A DNA stretch of 64,000 bases, taken from NCBI RefSeq assembly GCF_001680005.1, contig NC_033563.1, forward strand, positions 248,001 through 312,000, read 5' to 3'. The translations under genes and the position numbers were made by a program. Positions 45,501 to 58,377 of the stretch are shown here, piece after piece. The first letter of the stretch is position 1. Each line of letters starts with the position of its first letter. Origin of the DNA: Plasmodium coatneyi. Taxonomy: Eukaryota > Apicomplexa > Aconoidasida > Haemosporida > Plasmodiidae. Under the pieces are notes generated by a model. The model was not told the origin of the DNA. It made no database searches and worked only from the letters and a program-made list of their open reading frames with translations.

Positions 45501-48500
45501 TTCCTTTTCCTCCTCCTTCCTTCTATTATAGGCAATGTTATGCTTGTTCCACTTGAGGACGCCACTTAGGATCTTTGCGTATCTTTCCCGGATGCGTTCT
45601 TTTATCGCACACGGGGGGGTTCTCCCGTTTAGTATCTTCTCCTTTGTTCTTCCTCCCCCCAGGCGTCCATCAAATATGCACCCATCGATCCTGGCGAAAA
45701 TGCTACCCAACTGAACATCGTGCATCCTCCTCTGCTCATACAGGACGCTCAGAATGTGCTGGGCCGTTCTTTCACTAAACAACAGGTCATTATTTCCTAT
45801 TGAATTATTCTCCCGTATTTTCACACTTTCTAACTTTGTTGGTATTACTGCACTCTCCTTCTCGTTCGCTCTCATGCAGATAACCGATGAGCATCTCTTC
45901 ATCCCCTTAAAGGGGGGCATATTTATTCCATCTTCAACGCTTATCAGGTGGTACTTTTCCATTACTCCTTTTCCGTTACCACTCCATTTGTCTTCCTCCC
46001 ACTTGGATATCGCTTCCCTCTCTGCGATCGCACCGTCTGAAAAAGCACCCCTCTCACAGTAGTCACAACGGTAACCATGTTGCGCTCCCCACTCCAGACA
46101 CCTGGACGCCGTTCCACGTGCATCAACCCTTTCGATGTTTTGTTTCCCTGTCATTACTCTCCTTTGTAGCGAATAGGAAAATCTCGTAAAGTGCATAAAG
46201 TACATTTTGAAATTTTGAAAAATCCTCGAAAAGAAAAGGACGTACATAAGGAACATGCACGGGCAGGGCTTCACATGCAACTGAGCATTTAGGTGGTTGG
46301 TCTCTCCGGCGGGTCTACCCTCAAGGGGATGGCACTGCCCACCGAGTCGACCGGTTCGACCGATGTGACTACTCCTGTTTCGGGCGCCACACCGCATGAA
46401 CCCCCCGAGGTAGAACGCACACACATCAGCCAAGCCGACCTGCAAGCCACCCAAATGGACATGCATAAGATCTAGCGGTTCCCTCCTTCCCAAAAAATAA
46501 TTCACAAAAGATACGTTGCGGAAACATTCATCTCGAAGGTCACTCCTAAAAATTATTTTCGTTACCAACCCGCTGAGCTCCTTATCTGTGGTGTACATTT
46601 CTACAAGAAAACGCTTTAACTGGTCTCCATTAATTCTATGCATGAAGGAAAGAAACAAAATATCGAAGAGGGTGCTAAGTGTGGTACTTCCCTTGAACAC
46701 CTTCAGACATCTGCACAGCATGAAGAGAGTGGCGTCCACGAAACTTTCATTCGCGTAGTGGTTTCCTTTATTACTCTTTTGTAATCCATTTGGGGGTTCG
46801 CTTTTGGCAGGAGTTTTCATTTTGGCTCTTTTTCGCACGGGTAAATCTGGTGAATCCTCATCGGCACCTTCGCCCTCGAAAGATACCACCTTGCAATGTT
46901 CCATCCTTTCCTTCTCCTCCGTGCAGTTATCCAACGGTACGTACTCGTCCTTTCCTTCGTGGGAGGGGTCTTCCTTCTGCACACACGCGGGTCTATTTTG
47001 CAATTCCCCCTTTGGGATATCCATCGCACCACTTCTTCGCTTTAAATCATCCTTTTGAGTTACTTGCACTGCGCTCTTTTCGTCTGGTTCTCCATCCTCC
47101 CTGCGGGAGTTACACCCCGCGTGGAGGGTGATTACCGTGGTTTTCGTGGCCGTTATGATGGTGGACATACCACCCTTCCTTGTCCATTCTGTACTCATTA
47201 AACTCCTCTTGCCAATGCGTCGGCGCCTCCACCCATTTGGGTCTCCCCCCCTCACGACGGATAAACAGTCATCCGCATAATCCACCTCGCCATGCACACC
47301 ATTCAGTTTATCCACTCCGTCCATTTTTTTCAAATTAACAGACGTAAAAACATTTCGCAGCCAAATGTTTCCATAAACCCTCATCATATCCAGGGCAAAA
47401 AATTTCATGTACTTGAAGGTGACTTCAGTGTAGTCTCTCAGGTGGGAGATGAGCTCTCTGTGCAGATTGGCTAGCTTCTCATTCTGGAAGAAGCTCACTA
47501 TGGAAGGAGTGAATGAAAAAGATGTGTACTCCATGAATAGGCCAATGAGGAGGTACACGAAAGAGTAATTCACGTTCACATGGTCATCCCGCTGGGAAGT
47601 GAGATTGTCTCCCCCCCGCTTCTTCCCCTTCCTGCCTGACCTGTTCATAACTTTTTTCACATTTTTCAAACAGCGAATAATTTTCTTGTAAAAAGTCCTA
47701 CTCTTTATTTTTACTCTGTGGAAATTGTAGGTCAGTTTAAATTTTAAAATGTCATCCAAAATGTGCTTCAGTAGGTTCACGTAAATGGAGAAGTTGTTCC
47801 TTGAAACGTAGAGGACGTACAGCAGGATGAGGTCCTGTCGTTTGGAAGGGGCATGTATTCCTATGGTTGGCGATTTTGCGTGTTGGCCATTTTGGATGGT
47901 TCCTTCGCTGAGGGTGTACACATTTGTTTTGTCTCCCTGGTTGGCCACCCCATCTGTGCGTGACTCCAGTTTACACTTTTCATTTTTTGGAACCTCCCAC
48001 TTCAGCACCTCGTTCTTAATGTGGCTATTCCTGGTTTTTTTTCCCCCTTGCGTGGCGAGAAGATGCCCTCTCCGGTACCTCCTCCATGCGCCCCTATGCC
48101 GACCAGCCAAACAAACAACCTTCGAAAACAAAGACACGTACAAAGAGCACACATACCTGTAGTTACCCCCCACGTAAAGACACTTACCCCTCCCATTCTG
48201 CAAAACAACATTTATGAGAAACAAAAGAGAGTAATTCAAAAACCTTCTGTTTGTCAAAAATCCACAAAAAAAATTTATTAACAAATTTAAGTCCTCAATA
48301 AAGTGCACATTTTTTAACTTCATTTTATATACATAGAAAATGAACCAGTTGAAAAAAAAAATGTTCACTCGAAAAATGAAGTGATCGTCTAGGATAAAAA
48401 CCTTGCTCAGGTAAAAGGAGAGACTTTTTATTTCCGTGTCGTTACATCTTCTGCTCAATTTAAGAAGAAACGGAGATAACCTCTTCATTGCATTGTACAA

Positions 48501-51500
48501 ATATATCTTGTTGAAGTCTAGGTAACGAGATTTCTTGCAAAACAGGTACGACAAGAGAACGATCCACTCGCATATATTTATTTTTTTTTTTTTTATTACA
48601 TTTTTTCTTATTTTCTTCAGTATTTCGTTGGTTTTTATGTAATCTAGGCTCCTCATATTAGTGTAGACGTGTCTTCTGTGATGCTTGATGATGCAGGTTC
48701 TGTTGTGTCGGTGCGGTTCCCCTCCGGAAGAGATGTTGCGTGATTGCCACTCCGTTTGGAAGCACTTTACTCCGCTGGGGTGTTGTACCTCTCTGTAGAA
48801 GAGGTTTTCCTTTTCGTTGCCATTTCCCCCAATAACTTTCACTTCTCCTTCCTGGGTGCTCTTCTCCCTCTTCACCCCGCTGCTACAAACGCGAAGGATA
48901 GATGATGCACACGTGTTGGGTTCTCTCTCCGGGATGGCACCACTGATTGCACTACCTATTACACCGTTGCCTATTCCACTGCCTACGTTATCCTTCGCCC
49001 CTTTAACTGGGTTCATCTCCCCCCCTGCATGCACCTCGCTGTTACCGCTTCCTTCGCAGGAGCCTTCCGTTCTGGTGATCTCGTCCGACGAGCAGTCTAG
49101 GAGGTACTCCGAGCTTTCCTCTGCGGATTCGTAGTTTGAAGTCGTTTCGCTATCGCTCATTTCCGTGTCGCTTGTGCATCCTGCAGATGAAGAACTCTTC
49201 ACCGTTTCGTCCTTCTGTTCATTCTCAGACGACAAGTTCGGTTCTCTCTTCACTGCGTTCGCTTGCTCCACTTTACTTTTTTTTCTCTTCACCTCTGTGT
49301 CCCCTTCCGACGGGGCGCCCTCCTCCTTCTGCACTTCCTCCCCGGGTCGTTCTTCCCCCACTTCACCATCGCTGTCCTCCACTTCCTCCTCACCGACCTC
49401 GATATTTTCCTCCCCGGATGCCCCATCTGCAGAATGAAAACCATCCTTCTCACTTTCATCACTCGAGCTCATGCTTCCATACAACTCCTCACTGTCAGTG
49501 CTCGGGTCGTTTCCCGAATGGTCGTCACTGGTGGGACTATTTCCCGCGTCCTCCTTTGGGACCTCCTCAGGGGATACATCATTCTTCTCATCATATTCGT
49601 CCTTGTCGTCCTCATTTCCGATATGCTCTTCCCCCCCTTCGCTGTCCACCTCGTCCCGTTGGTCATCGCTCTTTTTCGGCGCACCCTTTATATTTACTTT
49701 CGTTCCACCTGCTTCCTTCGTCTTTGCTGAAATGGCGCCCTGTCCATTTTTTCCCTTCCTCGTGCGATTCTTTATCGCCTTCCTGTGCAGCTCCCGAGAG
49801 CCACCACTACGGCTGTCACCGCTACCACTGCCAACACAACTAATACTGTTCACTTCGGCGACTCCACCCGTGTCGACCAATCCACTTACCTCCATCCCCT
49901 CCTCCGAATATGGTAGGGACTCCCCACCGTCAGAGTCACCCTCAGTGCACTCACTTCTGCGCGTCTTTTCATCCCCGTTCGAAGACAACGCGTTGCTTCG
50001 CTGGGAAGCGCCCACTTCTTTCCATGCCTCCTCGAAATTACTGTTCCTTCGTTTTTTTTTCTTCTCACCGGGGGGATCTTTCTTTCGCTTTTTCGCAAAA
50101 TCTCCTGAACTGTCCAGGCTGCAACTTTCGCCGCCATCCACATTTGTACCTGTACTCCTACTTTTACATTCACTTCCACTTCCACCCCTACCCTCCTCGT
50201 TGTACGAACCTCTGTTCCACTTGGCATTCAAAAATTCGATGACTGTTGGCCTCTTCCTCTTCCCCGGCTCGGGGACGGCCAGCCTTCCCTTCGTACTTCT
50301 ACTTGCACATTTATTTGCATTTACATTTGCACTTTGTTTTTTATTTTTTTTTTTTTTTTTGCTTTTCACTTTGTCACTCACGGTGCTGGTAAAGAAGGAA
50401 GACGAGGAGGAAGACTCGGAAGACCCTCCCCCATCGTCGCTGAATGAACAAGCAGACGATGCAGTGTCACTGCAGATGTTTTCTCTTCTCCTCTCGCTTT
50501 TTCTACCTCCTCTTCTGCCGCTTTTCCTACCCTCTTTGTAACTCCTCCTCACCTGATCGTCACCAGATGCGTCACTGTCACTGTCGCTGTCCCCTACGGA
50601 TGAAGCGCTCATCCGAAGTGTGTTCCTTCCTCTGGAGCTCACGTGCGTGCTTATGCGTTTCACATTTGGCGCATAATGGAAACTGCTAAAGCCTTTTTTT
50701 TCACGCGGTTCATTAGCGCTGTGGGCAAACGAATCGTAGCTTCTCTTACTTAGTATCTTACGTTCCCTCAAGTGGGTGTACCTATCCATGGGTCGACTGG
50801 TCCGACCACTTATCTTCTCTTCTTTGTAGCATCGTGGATCTATCGCTTCGCTGGTCTGAGTGTAGGACTTGCGGTTTTGTGTATATAAAAAGTCCCCCTC
50901 CAGGGGGGGCCTTCCATATGCCTCTCTGTATTCGTTCCTTCTTGGTATACCTCCCGTTCTTGGTGCACTTGCATGGTACACCGTGTGGCTGCTCCTACCA
51001 GCGTGACTGCCTACCGACTCGTTCGTGCTCCCCCTGAAGTAGGAATGACTGTTCCGACCTGTGCATGTGGTCCGTACCATCTCGTTGTTCACTCTTAGAT
51101 AGCTGCACGCATTCGCCTCGTTAGTCGAGTTCCTCCTGTTCACCTCGTTCCTATAAATAATGCTCTTCCTTTCTACATCGTTCAGGGGGCGTGGTGCCTC
51201 TGGGTAGGTTCCCAAACGTTTCAAGTTTAATCCTCCCCTCCCCGGGGTTAGGTTGTTCATTTGTATGTTGGACGAGGTGACACATGGAATGGGAGCACCC
51301 ATGCACATACCCGGTGTGGTAAGATATGCAGTCCGTGTTGTTGCACTTGGGTGAGGAGAAACTATACTTATGGTAGGCATGGCCGTGTTTATCCTATTGG
51401 GGTTTACAGAAGCAGCTGAGTCCACGTTCTGCCCCCCTGAGAGGCCAATGGCTGAAGACTGAATGGGATTTCCATCCGAGGGGAACGACCCGCTTGTCGT

Positions 51501-52814
51501 ATTATTCCCATTCCCAGTCGGCCTCATATTTAACTCTGTTACGCTGTTGCCAGTGTTTGAATTCAAGCAATTTAACAGACACCCATTTATGGCTGGATAA
51601 TTGAATGGGGCAGTGCACTGTCTGCTGGACACTTGATTTAGGGTTACATAATCGTACACGTTGTGAGCTGCATTCGACGGTTGAGTGGTGCTTTCCCCAT
51701 TTGTTCTCACACGTTCGTTTACAGGTTGGAAGGCGTTGGCGTTTGCATCGAGGAGGTGCGTTGGTAGTGCGCTGCTTGGTAGGCTCACCCCGCTGCCAGT
51801 TACTCCGCCAACGTTGGTAATCTGGCTACTTCCGCTCACACCCTCTCCTGAGCCGTAGTTCAGCCTCTGTGCTATGGCATTCCCATCAGTTCTGCCTGCA
51901 TTAAAACTCAAATTCTCCCTTGCGTTGAAAAATATGTTAGCGTTTTCTGGAGGATGGCTTACTGAGCTGATATTAATCGAGGCACGATTCGCGCTCGCGC
52001 TGGGATGGGTGCCTGCTCAGTAAAGGTGTAACAAAGGGGAAAAATAAAAAAGAAAAAAAAAAAAAAAAAAAATGAGGACAAAGTTGCACAGTAACAGCTG
52101 CCACGATACACCTTTTCCGCGATGTCAACCTTTTTTTTTTTTTTTTTTTTTTTTTCGCTTCACTCGGATCGGTGGAGTGCCGCGAACAACGCTAATCGCA
52201 CATGACTTTCTCCTTTTACTATTACTTCCGATCTTACCTCCGCTCGCCGAGTAAACGCCATAACCCAGGAACGGCCCGGACACCTTGTTTAAAAGGCCCG
52301 CATCCAGAGTGCCTCCCTCACTGTCTGCATTCCGCCCCAAACAAGCACACTGCACACACGACATAGCCCTACTCCTGTCATAAGTCTGGGTCAACCCTTT
52401 AGACGAATAATCCCCAAAAAACCCACGTGAGCTGTTTAAATTGTTTCCTTTATCTAGGTTTCCGATGTAGGGAGCCACGATATTGTTGAACGTGTTCATG
52501 TGGGAGGTGGGGGCGGCTTTGCTAACCGAAGGCTCTAGACATGCATACGAAGTTAGGAGATGCTCACAGGGGGGGTAGTTACTTGTAGGGTTCACTTGGC
52601 CGGTATTGCTCACACTGCTCATCGAGGTGAATCCCGATGTTGGCAGATAAAAATTCGAGGTGGGGTTCGCATTGTACTCCCCCCGGATGTTACCATAGTT
52701 GGCCACACTGCGCACATTTTCGTTACTGACATAGCCCCGTGCGATTCCTTGGTTAATGCCCCTGTGATAGTTGCACGTGTTGCTATCCATGGATGTTCCG
52801 CCAAAGGGGTACAT
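42597..52814 (-). CDS. Giant conserved Plasmodium protein, unknown function
   Basis: Exons 52814-52238 and 52012-42597 give 3330 residues. The donor is GGAG|GTAAGA (52237, phase 1); the acceptor is the tandem GAGCAG, so use of the first AG would add one codon. The start is the first ATG (MYPFGGTSMDSN) in a frame that also continues upstream without ATG. Residues 1 to about 600 are Asn/Ser/Thr-rich and disordered. About 600-1250 are highly acidic and Ser-rich with Lys-rich patches (for example SSDESEKDGFHSADG). From about 1300 to the C-terminus, helical hydrophobic blocks (SLSFYLSKVFILDDHFIFRV, FLNYSLLFLINVVLQ, SLFVDKFLEKKKYIHVDDQY) alternate with charged inserts. This pattern resembles helical-repeat (HEAT-like or RAP/heptatricopeptide-like) proteins, but I cannot name a domain. 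It ends EYKVDEGWLTYIRSLI. Many long plus-strand open frames opposite it are shadows. Confidence 0.88.
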
Positions 52815-55602
52815 TAGAGATTGTGCGTACGATAGTGCAAACGGTAACAACGCGTGTTACCCTTCGGGTTCGGCATACCCCAAGGGACATTCACTCAGGC
52901 ATGTAGGCAATACGCTCTGAGGAAGCAGACATATATAAGACTTGTTATATTAACAATTGGGGCAAAGTTTACAAAAAAAAAAAAAAAAACACGTTTAACT
53001 GTCCTCACATGATTCGCACCTCACCGTTCGGGGAGGACAACTCATTGGACACAATTGACACTAGGGAGAAGGGAAACCTAAACTGTGCCCCATGAAAGAC
53101 CACTCAGCAAAGTAGTTCCTCTTACTAAACAGGAAACAAGCGGGGCTGTCGAAGGGAGTACCAAACGGACACTTCCTTCTTGTACATTTTTGTGATAACA
53201 CTTTCCTTGGGAAATTTCGAGTGCCTATGTCTGCTGTGTGTGCATCACCCACTGGGGAGAGCCCCTCATCATATATTCGCTATACATGTGTTCATGCGCA
53301 TACTAATATGTGCACATATACATACGCCCATACCCCTTACGAATGTTCTTTCCAGGTCAATTAAGCATACCTACTGGTGACAAACTGAACGTGCTATGTG
53401 TGCTTTAAAAAAAGAATGGCCAAGCTGGGCAAAAATGAACTACACTCGTGTGTCTCCACGCGTAGACATCTACTCAGAACCTGTTAATTTTTTTTTTTTT
53501 TTTTAAAAAGGACATATATTAGAAACAGGCCAAGGTGACAGCTTTTCGCGGAGAAAAAAAAAAATATATTTAAAAAAAATGCTTAAAAATAATGTTTAAA
53601 AAGAATGCTTAAAAAAATTTTCATCTTTGCAAAAATAACATTATATTAAGAGGTGAATGTTATGGCGAATCTGTTGCGAATTGGCGTGCTGGCCTGGGCA
53701 CTTTCGCGGGATGACATGAGCATAAGTGTGTGCACCGCTGGAGGCATACACACCTGTCTATGTGTTCGGTAGAATGGGTGTTAAATAAGCATACCTATGC
53801 CCTTTGCCCCATTCTGATTCCTCCTGTCGACACTTCGTACATATGTCTTTAAAGGAGAGTAAAGTGACACGCACGTGTCCGAACATCTCTCTAAACGGTT
53901 GGCACAACCAGGAATAGCCACTTAATATGATGCCTTACCTATGACAGGAACAGTTATTTAAAAAGGAAAAAATAACCGGCCAAAATGTACGCAAAAGTGG
54001 AAGTACAAAAAGCTTCCCGCTATCCCCACGGAAGAAACAGAAAAAAGCATATTAACAAAAGAAATGATGTCTTTACTCACTAATTTAAGGAGTAACTGAA
54101 ATGCCCCCTTCTACAACAGAAGGTTTTGCTCTACACATCCGTTGTAGCGTAACACACACAGTTTGGTGGAAGAGGGGCGGAGGGCACTACCACTTCCCAA
54201 TTTGCCTGAACGGTTCAGGTGAATGATAATATGTATGCATTTTTTTTTTTTTTTTTTTTTTTTTACTACTCCTTTTTGGCTAGCTCACTACTGCAAATAG
54301 GAAGGTATACTCATGCGCATTTTCCTCCCTACACGTGCGTTTCACTTTACCTCTTAGGCAGGAATAACCCCAGTTGGTGTGCCCTCTGCACACAAAAGAG
54401 GAAAGTGCAAAGGTTGATTTGTACAATCGTGCGAATAACGCAGTGGGCGTGTAATGTGAGGATGTCGTAAAATCTGTCTTATGCTTGTGCTCGCCTTTGC
54501 AACATTTTCCCCAAAGTTATAATTCGCTGAACTTATCCATCACAGATCCTTTTAAGTGTCCCCATTTTTTCCCTTTTTCCAATTTTGTTAACTGGCTGCC
54601 CCATCACAGTGTGTTGTATTTCCGTTTCGTTAAAAACTTTTTTTTTTTTACCTGAACTGTTCATATTTTATTAAAAAATTGCAAAGTTACGTTTGTTTCC
54701 CATGTTCTGCATTTTTATTTTGTTGTGTTTTATTGTATGCATTTTTGTATGCGCATCCATGTGTGTATACGGACAATACAAGGTGTAAAAATAACTTGCT
54801 TTTGCGAACACACCAATGTGCATATTGCTGCGCGTCTGTGGCAACTTTCTCGTTTTGCTATGCTTCGTTCAGCTTTACTTCCTACGTGTCACCTCTCCCG
54901 CACGGACGACTCCCCATTGCCGAACCATGTGAACACACCTTCGCACTGTGGTGAAGGGTGCACCAATTTCCCCTGAAAAGGGAACCAAGTGGCAACACAA
55001 ATAGCCCAGTGTTTCCCGAGTTGTTTCTCTTTCACTGCTTGTATGAATTAATTTGCACAAAAAATAGGAAAAAGAAAAAAAAAAAAAAAAAAAAAGAGAG
55101 AATCACGCCTTTGCACCCATCATATAATGACAAAGCACATTCATACAAAGCTTCCATTCACTGTTCCTTTGTCCCTTGGCACACAATTCGTGTGATGAAA
55201 TAGAAGCCCTTTTTTACAAAGACCGGAAATGAACGCACATGCGTGCGATTCGGCACATGTATATGTACATACGTACGCATGCATGTCCCTTTCTAATGTG
55301 CTGAAATGCGAAAAATATTGACCTACCTGCTGACGCTTAATTGGCATAAGAGAAAAAAAAAAAACTAAATAACGTACCTCGTTGCAGCGCAACTGTAGGA
55401 AGATTTTTTTTCTTTTTTTCCCCAATTCGACTTCACGCCCGCACCCTACAAAACGAACTGCGGGGTTTAGTATGCAAAACGGGGGCAGAGAAGGCGGGAA
55501 CGCATCACCAATTTTTAGCTGAATGAGAGGGCTGGAGAAGTAGATAAGAATAGGCACATAAGTAATGATCCTGCGTGGGTGCGTCTCCAGCGCAAACGAA
55601 GA
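52815..55602. other. Divergent intergenic region, no supported gene
   Basis: About 2.8 kb between two divergent genes, with poly-A/poly-T runs (52971-52989, 53487-53504, 54240-54264, 55075-55096). Open frames here (54679-54976, 55141-55761 minus) have no coherent composition. It presumably carries promoters and leaders for both neighbours. Confidence 0.6.
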
Positions 55603-58377
55603 ATGAATATTTTCGAAGAAAATGAAGCGCATGAAATGGGGTTCCAAGCGGACGGTGGCTTCCAACCCGATGGCGACCTGCTTGTAGATAACCCCAACGA
55701 TGAGCAAGGGGCATTTTTCCCCAATAGCGTGAACAGCTATAATGCAAAGAACGAAGCTCAACTAAGGGATTCCGACCTGTTCCTAACATTGAATAACAAT
55801 TTTGCACCCAGCAACAACTCCACTTCGCAGGAACCCATTTTGAAAGAAGGCGAAGTGGAAGCCCGTCCGTGCAAGTACCCGGATCCCACTTCGCAGGATG
55901 TGTTACATTGCTATAAGGCGAAGGATCATCCAGACGAAAAGAATTATTTGTACTCTTTGCACAATAAAAACGAAGCACCTTCCATCGAAATGACGTATGA
56001 TGGATTTTTAAATGACAACAACTATTGCAAGTCTAGGAGTATGTCAATGAATTTTACTGATCCTTCGGACGACTGTGGCGGGAGTTCTGATCCTCCGGGG
56101 GGGACATCAAACGACAAGGCGGATAGCGGGGAAGGGAATAATAGCCATGATCAGCGTGATAATCAGGAGGGTGAAGCGAAAGTAGATGTAGATGATGAGA
56201 CGAATAACAACGGCAAAGCGAATGAACATGTCGAAGTTAATGAAAGTGACAAGATCCCCTGCGATGGAGACAACGGGAAGGACGACAGGCCAAATGATAA
56301 CAACGGCGATGGAAACCCAGGAGGCAGTGATAGTAATGATGACGGTGATGAGGATGACGACGAGGAGGGAGAAGGTAATGACAGTAAAGAGGCAAAAGAA
56401 GGTAGTGAAGGTGAGGGAAAAAAAGAAGGTAGTGACAAGGAGGAGGAAAAAGTTGATGTGCACAACTGCGCAACGAACGACGGTGGTGAGATAAATGGCC
56501 ACGATGATAACCCTCAGGAGGAAAACGAAGAAGGAGAAAAAAATGGTCATAAGGAGGAAGGGATAGATGTTGGCGTCGATGGGGAGAAGGCCAACCCAGT
56601 GATAGAAGTCGTCCCAATAGAGGAAGTCACTCCAGTAGTACAAGTCATCCCAGTGGAGGACCTCCAGAGTGAGGTAACGAAACTGAAGGAGGACATAAAA
56701 AATATGAAAAAGGAGAAAATACACCTCCTGGCCAAATTTAAAGCGTACACATTGAACAACAAAAGGGAGATCGAACGGTTGGAGGGGGAGTGCAAAGGTA
56801 GGGAGGACGAAGTTAAAACGCTGGACGAGGAGTGCAAAAAGAAGGACAGTCAAATTGAGCAGCTTATGGACCAACTTGCACAGCTCAAGGACCAACTTGC
56901 GCACCTGCAGGAAGAGAAGGCAAAGATGGAGAGGGAGGCGAACACCCACGCTGAGGAGGTGAAAAGGTTGCAAGAAGAAAACGATTGCCTGAACGAACAG
57001 ATAGAAGAAGAACACGCAAAATTGGAGAAGCTCCAAAGTAGTCTCGATCAGCAAGACGCGGAAGGGAACAAATTGAAGTTGGACCTCCAGGATAAGGATG
57101 TGTTGTTTCTCTTTTCCACTGGGTCGGATCGTCTCGTCTGTTTTACAAAAAATGGGGAGCACCATATCGTGGATGAGGAGTTGTTCAGGCAGAGTTACCC
57201 CACTGTGAAAGTGCCTACATGTGTGCAAGACGAACACCTGAACGAGTTAAAGGAGCAATCCCTCCAGGTAGAAAAAATTGCAGAGGAGAAGAACCTCGTC
57301 GAAGAGGAGAAGAACCGCGTCGAAGAAGAGTTCCTCGCGTATAAGAACAAGGTAACCGCCCTGATTAACGAAACAAACGAAAGTTGGAAAAATATAGAAG
57401 AGAAAAATGACACCATACAAAGACTGAATAACTCCCTCTTGAAATACGAACAGGACATTGAGTCATACAAAAATGAAGTTTCTACCATGACGGAAAAGTA
57501 CAAGGTGCTGGAGGGGCAACTTTGTAGAGAAAAGAATATAAGGGAGCAACAGAACGTTGTCCTAGCTGATTTTAAGAAGCAGATGCAAAAGGAGAAGGCG
57601 GAAATAAGAAGAAAGTGCAAGGAACAGTATGATGAGGAATGTCAGCAGAAGGTTAACGAGGTGAAGGCCATTTTCAGTGAAAAGGAGGCGCTGCTCCAGA
57701 ACAAAATCCAGTTGCTCCTCCACCAGGTGGATCGGATGGTCTTCTCCAGTGAGGAGAAATCGAAGGAGCAGCGGGTTCAATCACAAACGCAAACTGAACA
57801 ATCAGAGGAGTTGACGCCGCTAGGTCAATTGCTGCCTCCTCGGGATGATTCTACAAACGACCTGAGTTGCTCCACCACTGGAGAGAAATGGCGAAGTGGA
57901 GGGGTTCAGGAGAAGAGGGACTCCCAAGAACCAACCCGCTCAGAGATTGACTGCGAAAGTAACGTTGACTCCGTTCTCCTTACAAAAAACAACAAAAGGG
58001 AAAGCTTCCCCCATCCCGACGCTGCCAACCATTGTGAGGACAAGAACGATGACACCACCAAGATACCCATATATCCAAACGAATACAAAAAAATCAGAAA
58101 AAAATTGGATAAATACGAACTGGTCATTAGCAAAGAAAAGAAGGACAAAAAAGACCTATTAGAACACATCAACGTTCTGACTAGCCAAATAAAGATCTAC
58201 GAATCTATTAGTGGGAATTGCGAACACGTCTTATACCAGAAGAACATTTTGCAAAACTTCATCGCGCAGATTCCTTCTAATATAAAAATTGATGACTACG
58301 TTTCGGTCATTTACAACACGTTTAATTTCTCGGCGCAGGAGATCGAGTTAATAAATGCCAAGCGTGCTAAGCGCTGA
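55603..58377 (+). CDS. GRIP-domain coiled-coil protein (golgin)
   Basis: A single-exon frame of 924 residues starts at ATG 55603 (MNIFEENEAHEMGF). Residues 1-170 are Asn/Asp-rich. About 170-330 are very acidic and low-complexity (DDGDEDDDEEGEGNDSKEAK). From about 350 there is a long coiled coil broken at about 500-545 by a non-coil segment (VLFLFSTGSDRLVCFTKNGE), then more coiled coil to about 740. A Ser/Thr-rich spacer and a last short coil follow. The last 50 residues (YQKNILQNFIAQIPSNIKID, then DDYVSVIYNTFNFSAQEIEL) fit the GRIP domain: an aromatic, then KN, a hydrophobic run, and FS.EE near the end. GRIP domains bind Arl-type GTPases and anchor golgins to the trans-Golgi. Plasmodium is known to have a Golgi GRIP protein. 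The assignment rests on the C-terminal pattern, so it should be checked by profile search. Confidence 0.78.
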   Translation: MNIFEENEAHEMGFQADGGFQPDGDLLVDNPNDEQGAFFPNSVNSYNAKNEAQLRDSDLFLTLNNNFAPSNNSTSQEPILKEGEVEARPCKYPDPTSQDVLHCYKAKDHPDEKNYLYSLHNKNEAPSIEMTYDGFLNDNNYCKSRSMSMNFTDPSDDCGGSSDPPGGTSNDKADSGEGNNSHDQRDNQEGEAKVDVDDETNNNGKANEHVEVNESDKIPCDGDNGKDDRPNDNNGDGNPGGSDSNDDGDEDDDEEGEGNDSKEAKEGSEGEGKKEGSDKEEEKVDVHNCATNDGGEINGHDDNPQEENEEGEKNGHKEEGIDVGVDGEKANPVIEVVPIEEVTPVVQVIPVEDLQSEVTKLKEDIKNMKKEKIHLLAKFKAYTLNNKREIERLEGECKGREDEVKTLDEECKKKDSQIEQLMDQLAQLKDQLAHLQEEKAKMEREANTHAEEVKRLQEENDCLNEQIEEEHAKLEKLQSSLDQQDAEGNKLKLDLQDKDVLFLFSTGSDRLVCFTKNGEHHIVDEELFRQSYPTVKVPTCVQDEHLNELKEQSLQVEKIAEEKNLVEEEKNRVEEEFLAYKNKVTALINETNESWKNIEEKNDTIQRLNNSLLKYEQDIESYKNEVSTMTEKYKVLEGQLCREKNIREQQNVVLADFKKQMQKEKAEIRRKCKEQYDEECQQKVNEVKAIFSEKEALLQNKIQLLLHQVDRMVFSSEEKSKEQRVQSQTQTEQSEELTPLGQLLPPRDDSTNDLSCSTTGEKWRSGGVQEKRDSQEPTRSEIDCESNVDSVLLTKNNKRESFPHPDAANHCEDKNDDTTKIPIYPNEYKKIRKKLDKYELVISKEKKDKKDLLEHINVLTSQIKIYESISGNCEHVLYQKNILQNFIAQIPSNIKIDDYVSVIYNTFNFSAQEIELINAKRAKR

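Noticed and set aside
49136..50541. Long plus-strand frames (235 and 356 codons) opposite the giant gene
   Set aside because: They are Ser/Pro/His-rich mirror images of the acidic, Ser-rich region of the minus-strand gene.
56107..57237. 376-codon minus-strand frame opposite the GRIP protein
   Set aside because: A Leu/Phe/Val-rich shadow of the acidic, Lys-rich coding strand; not a real membrane protein.
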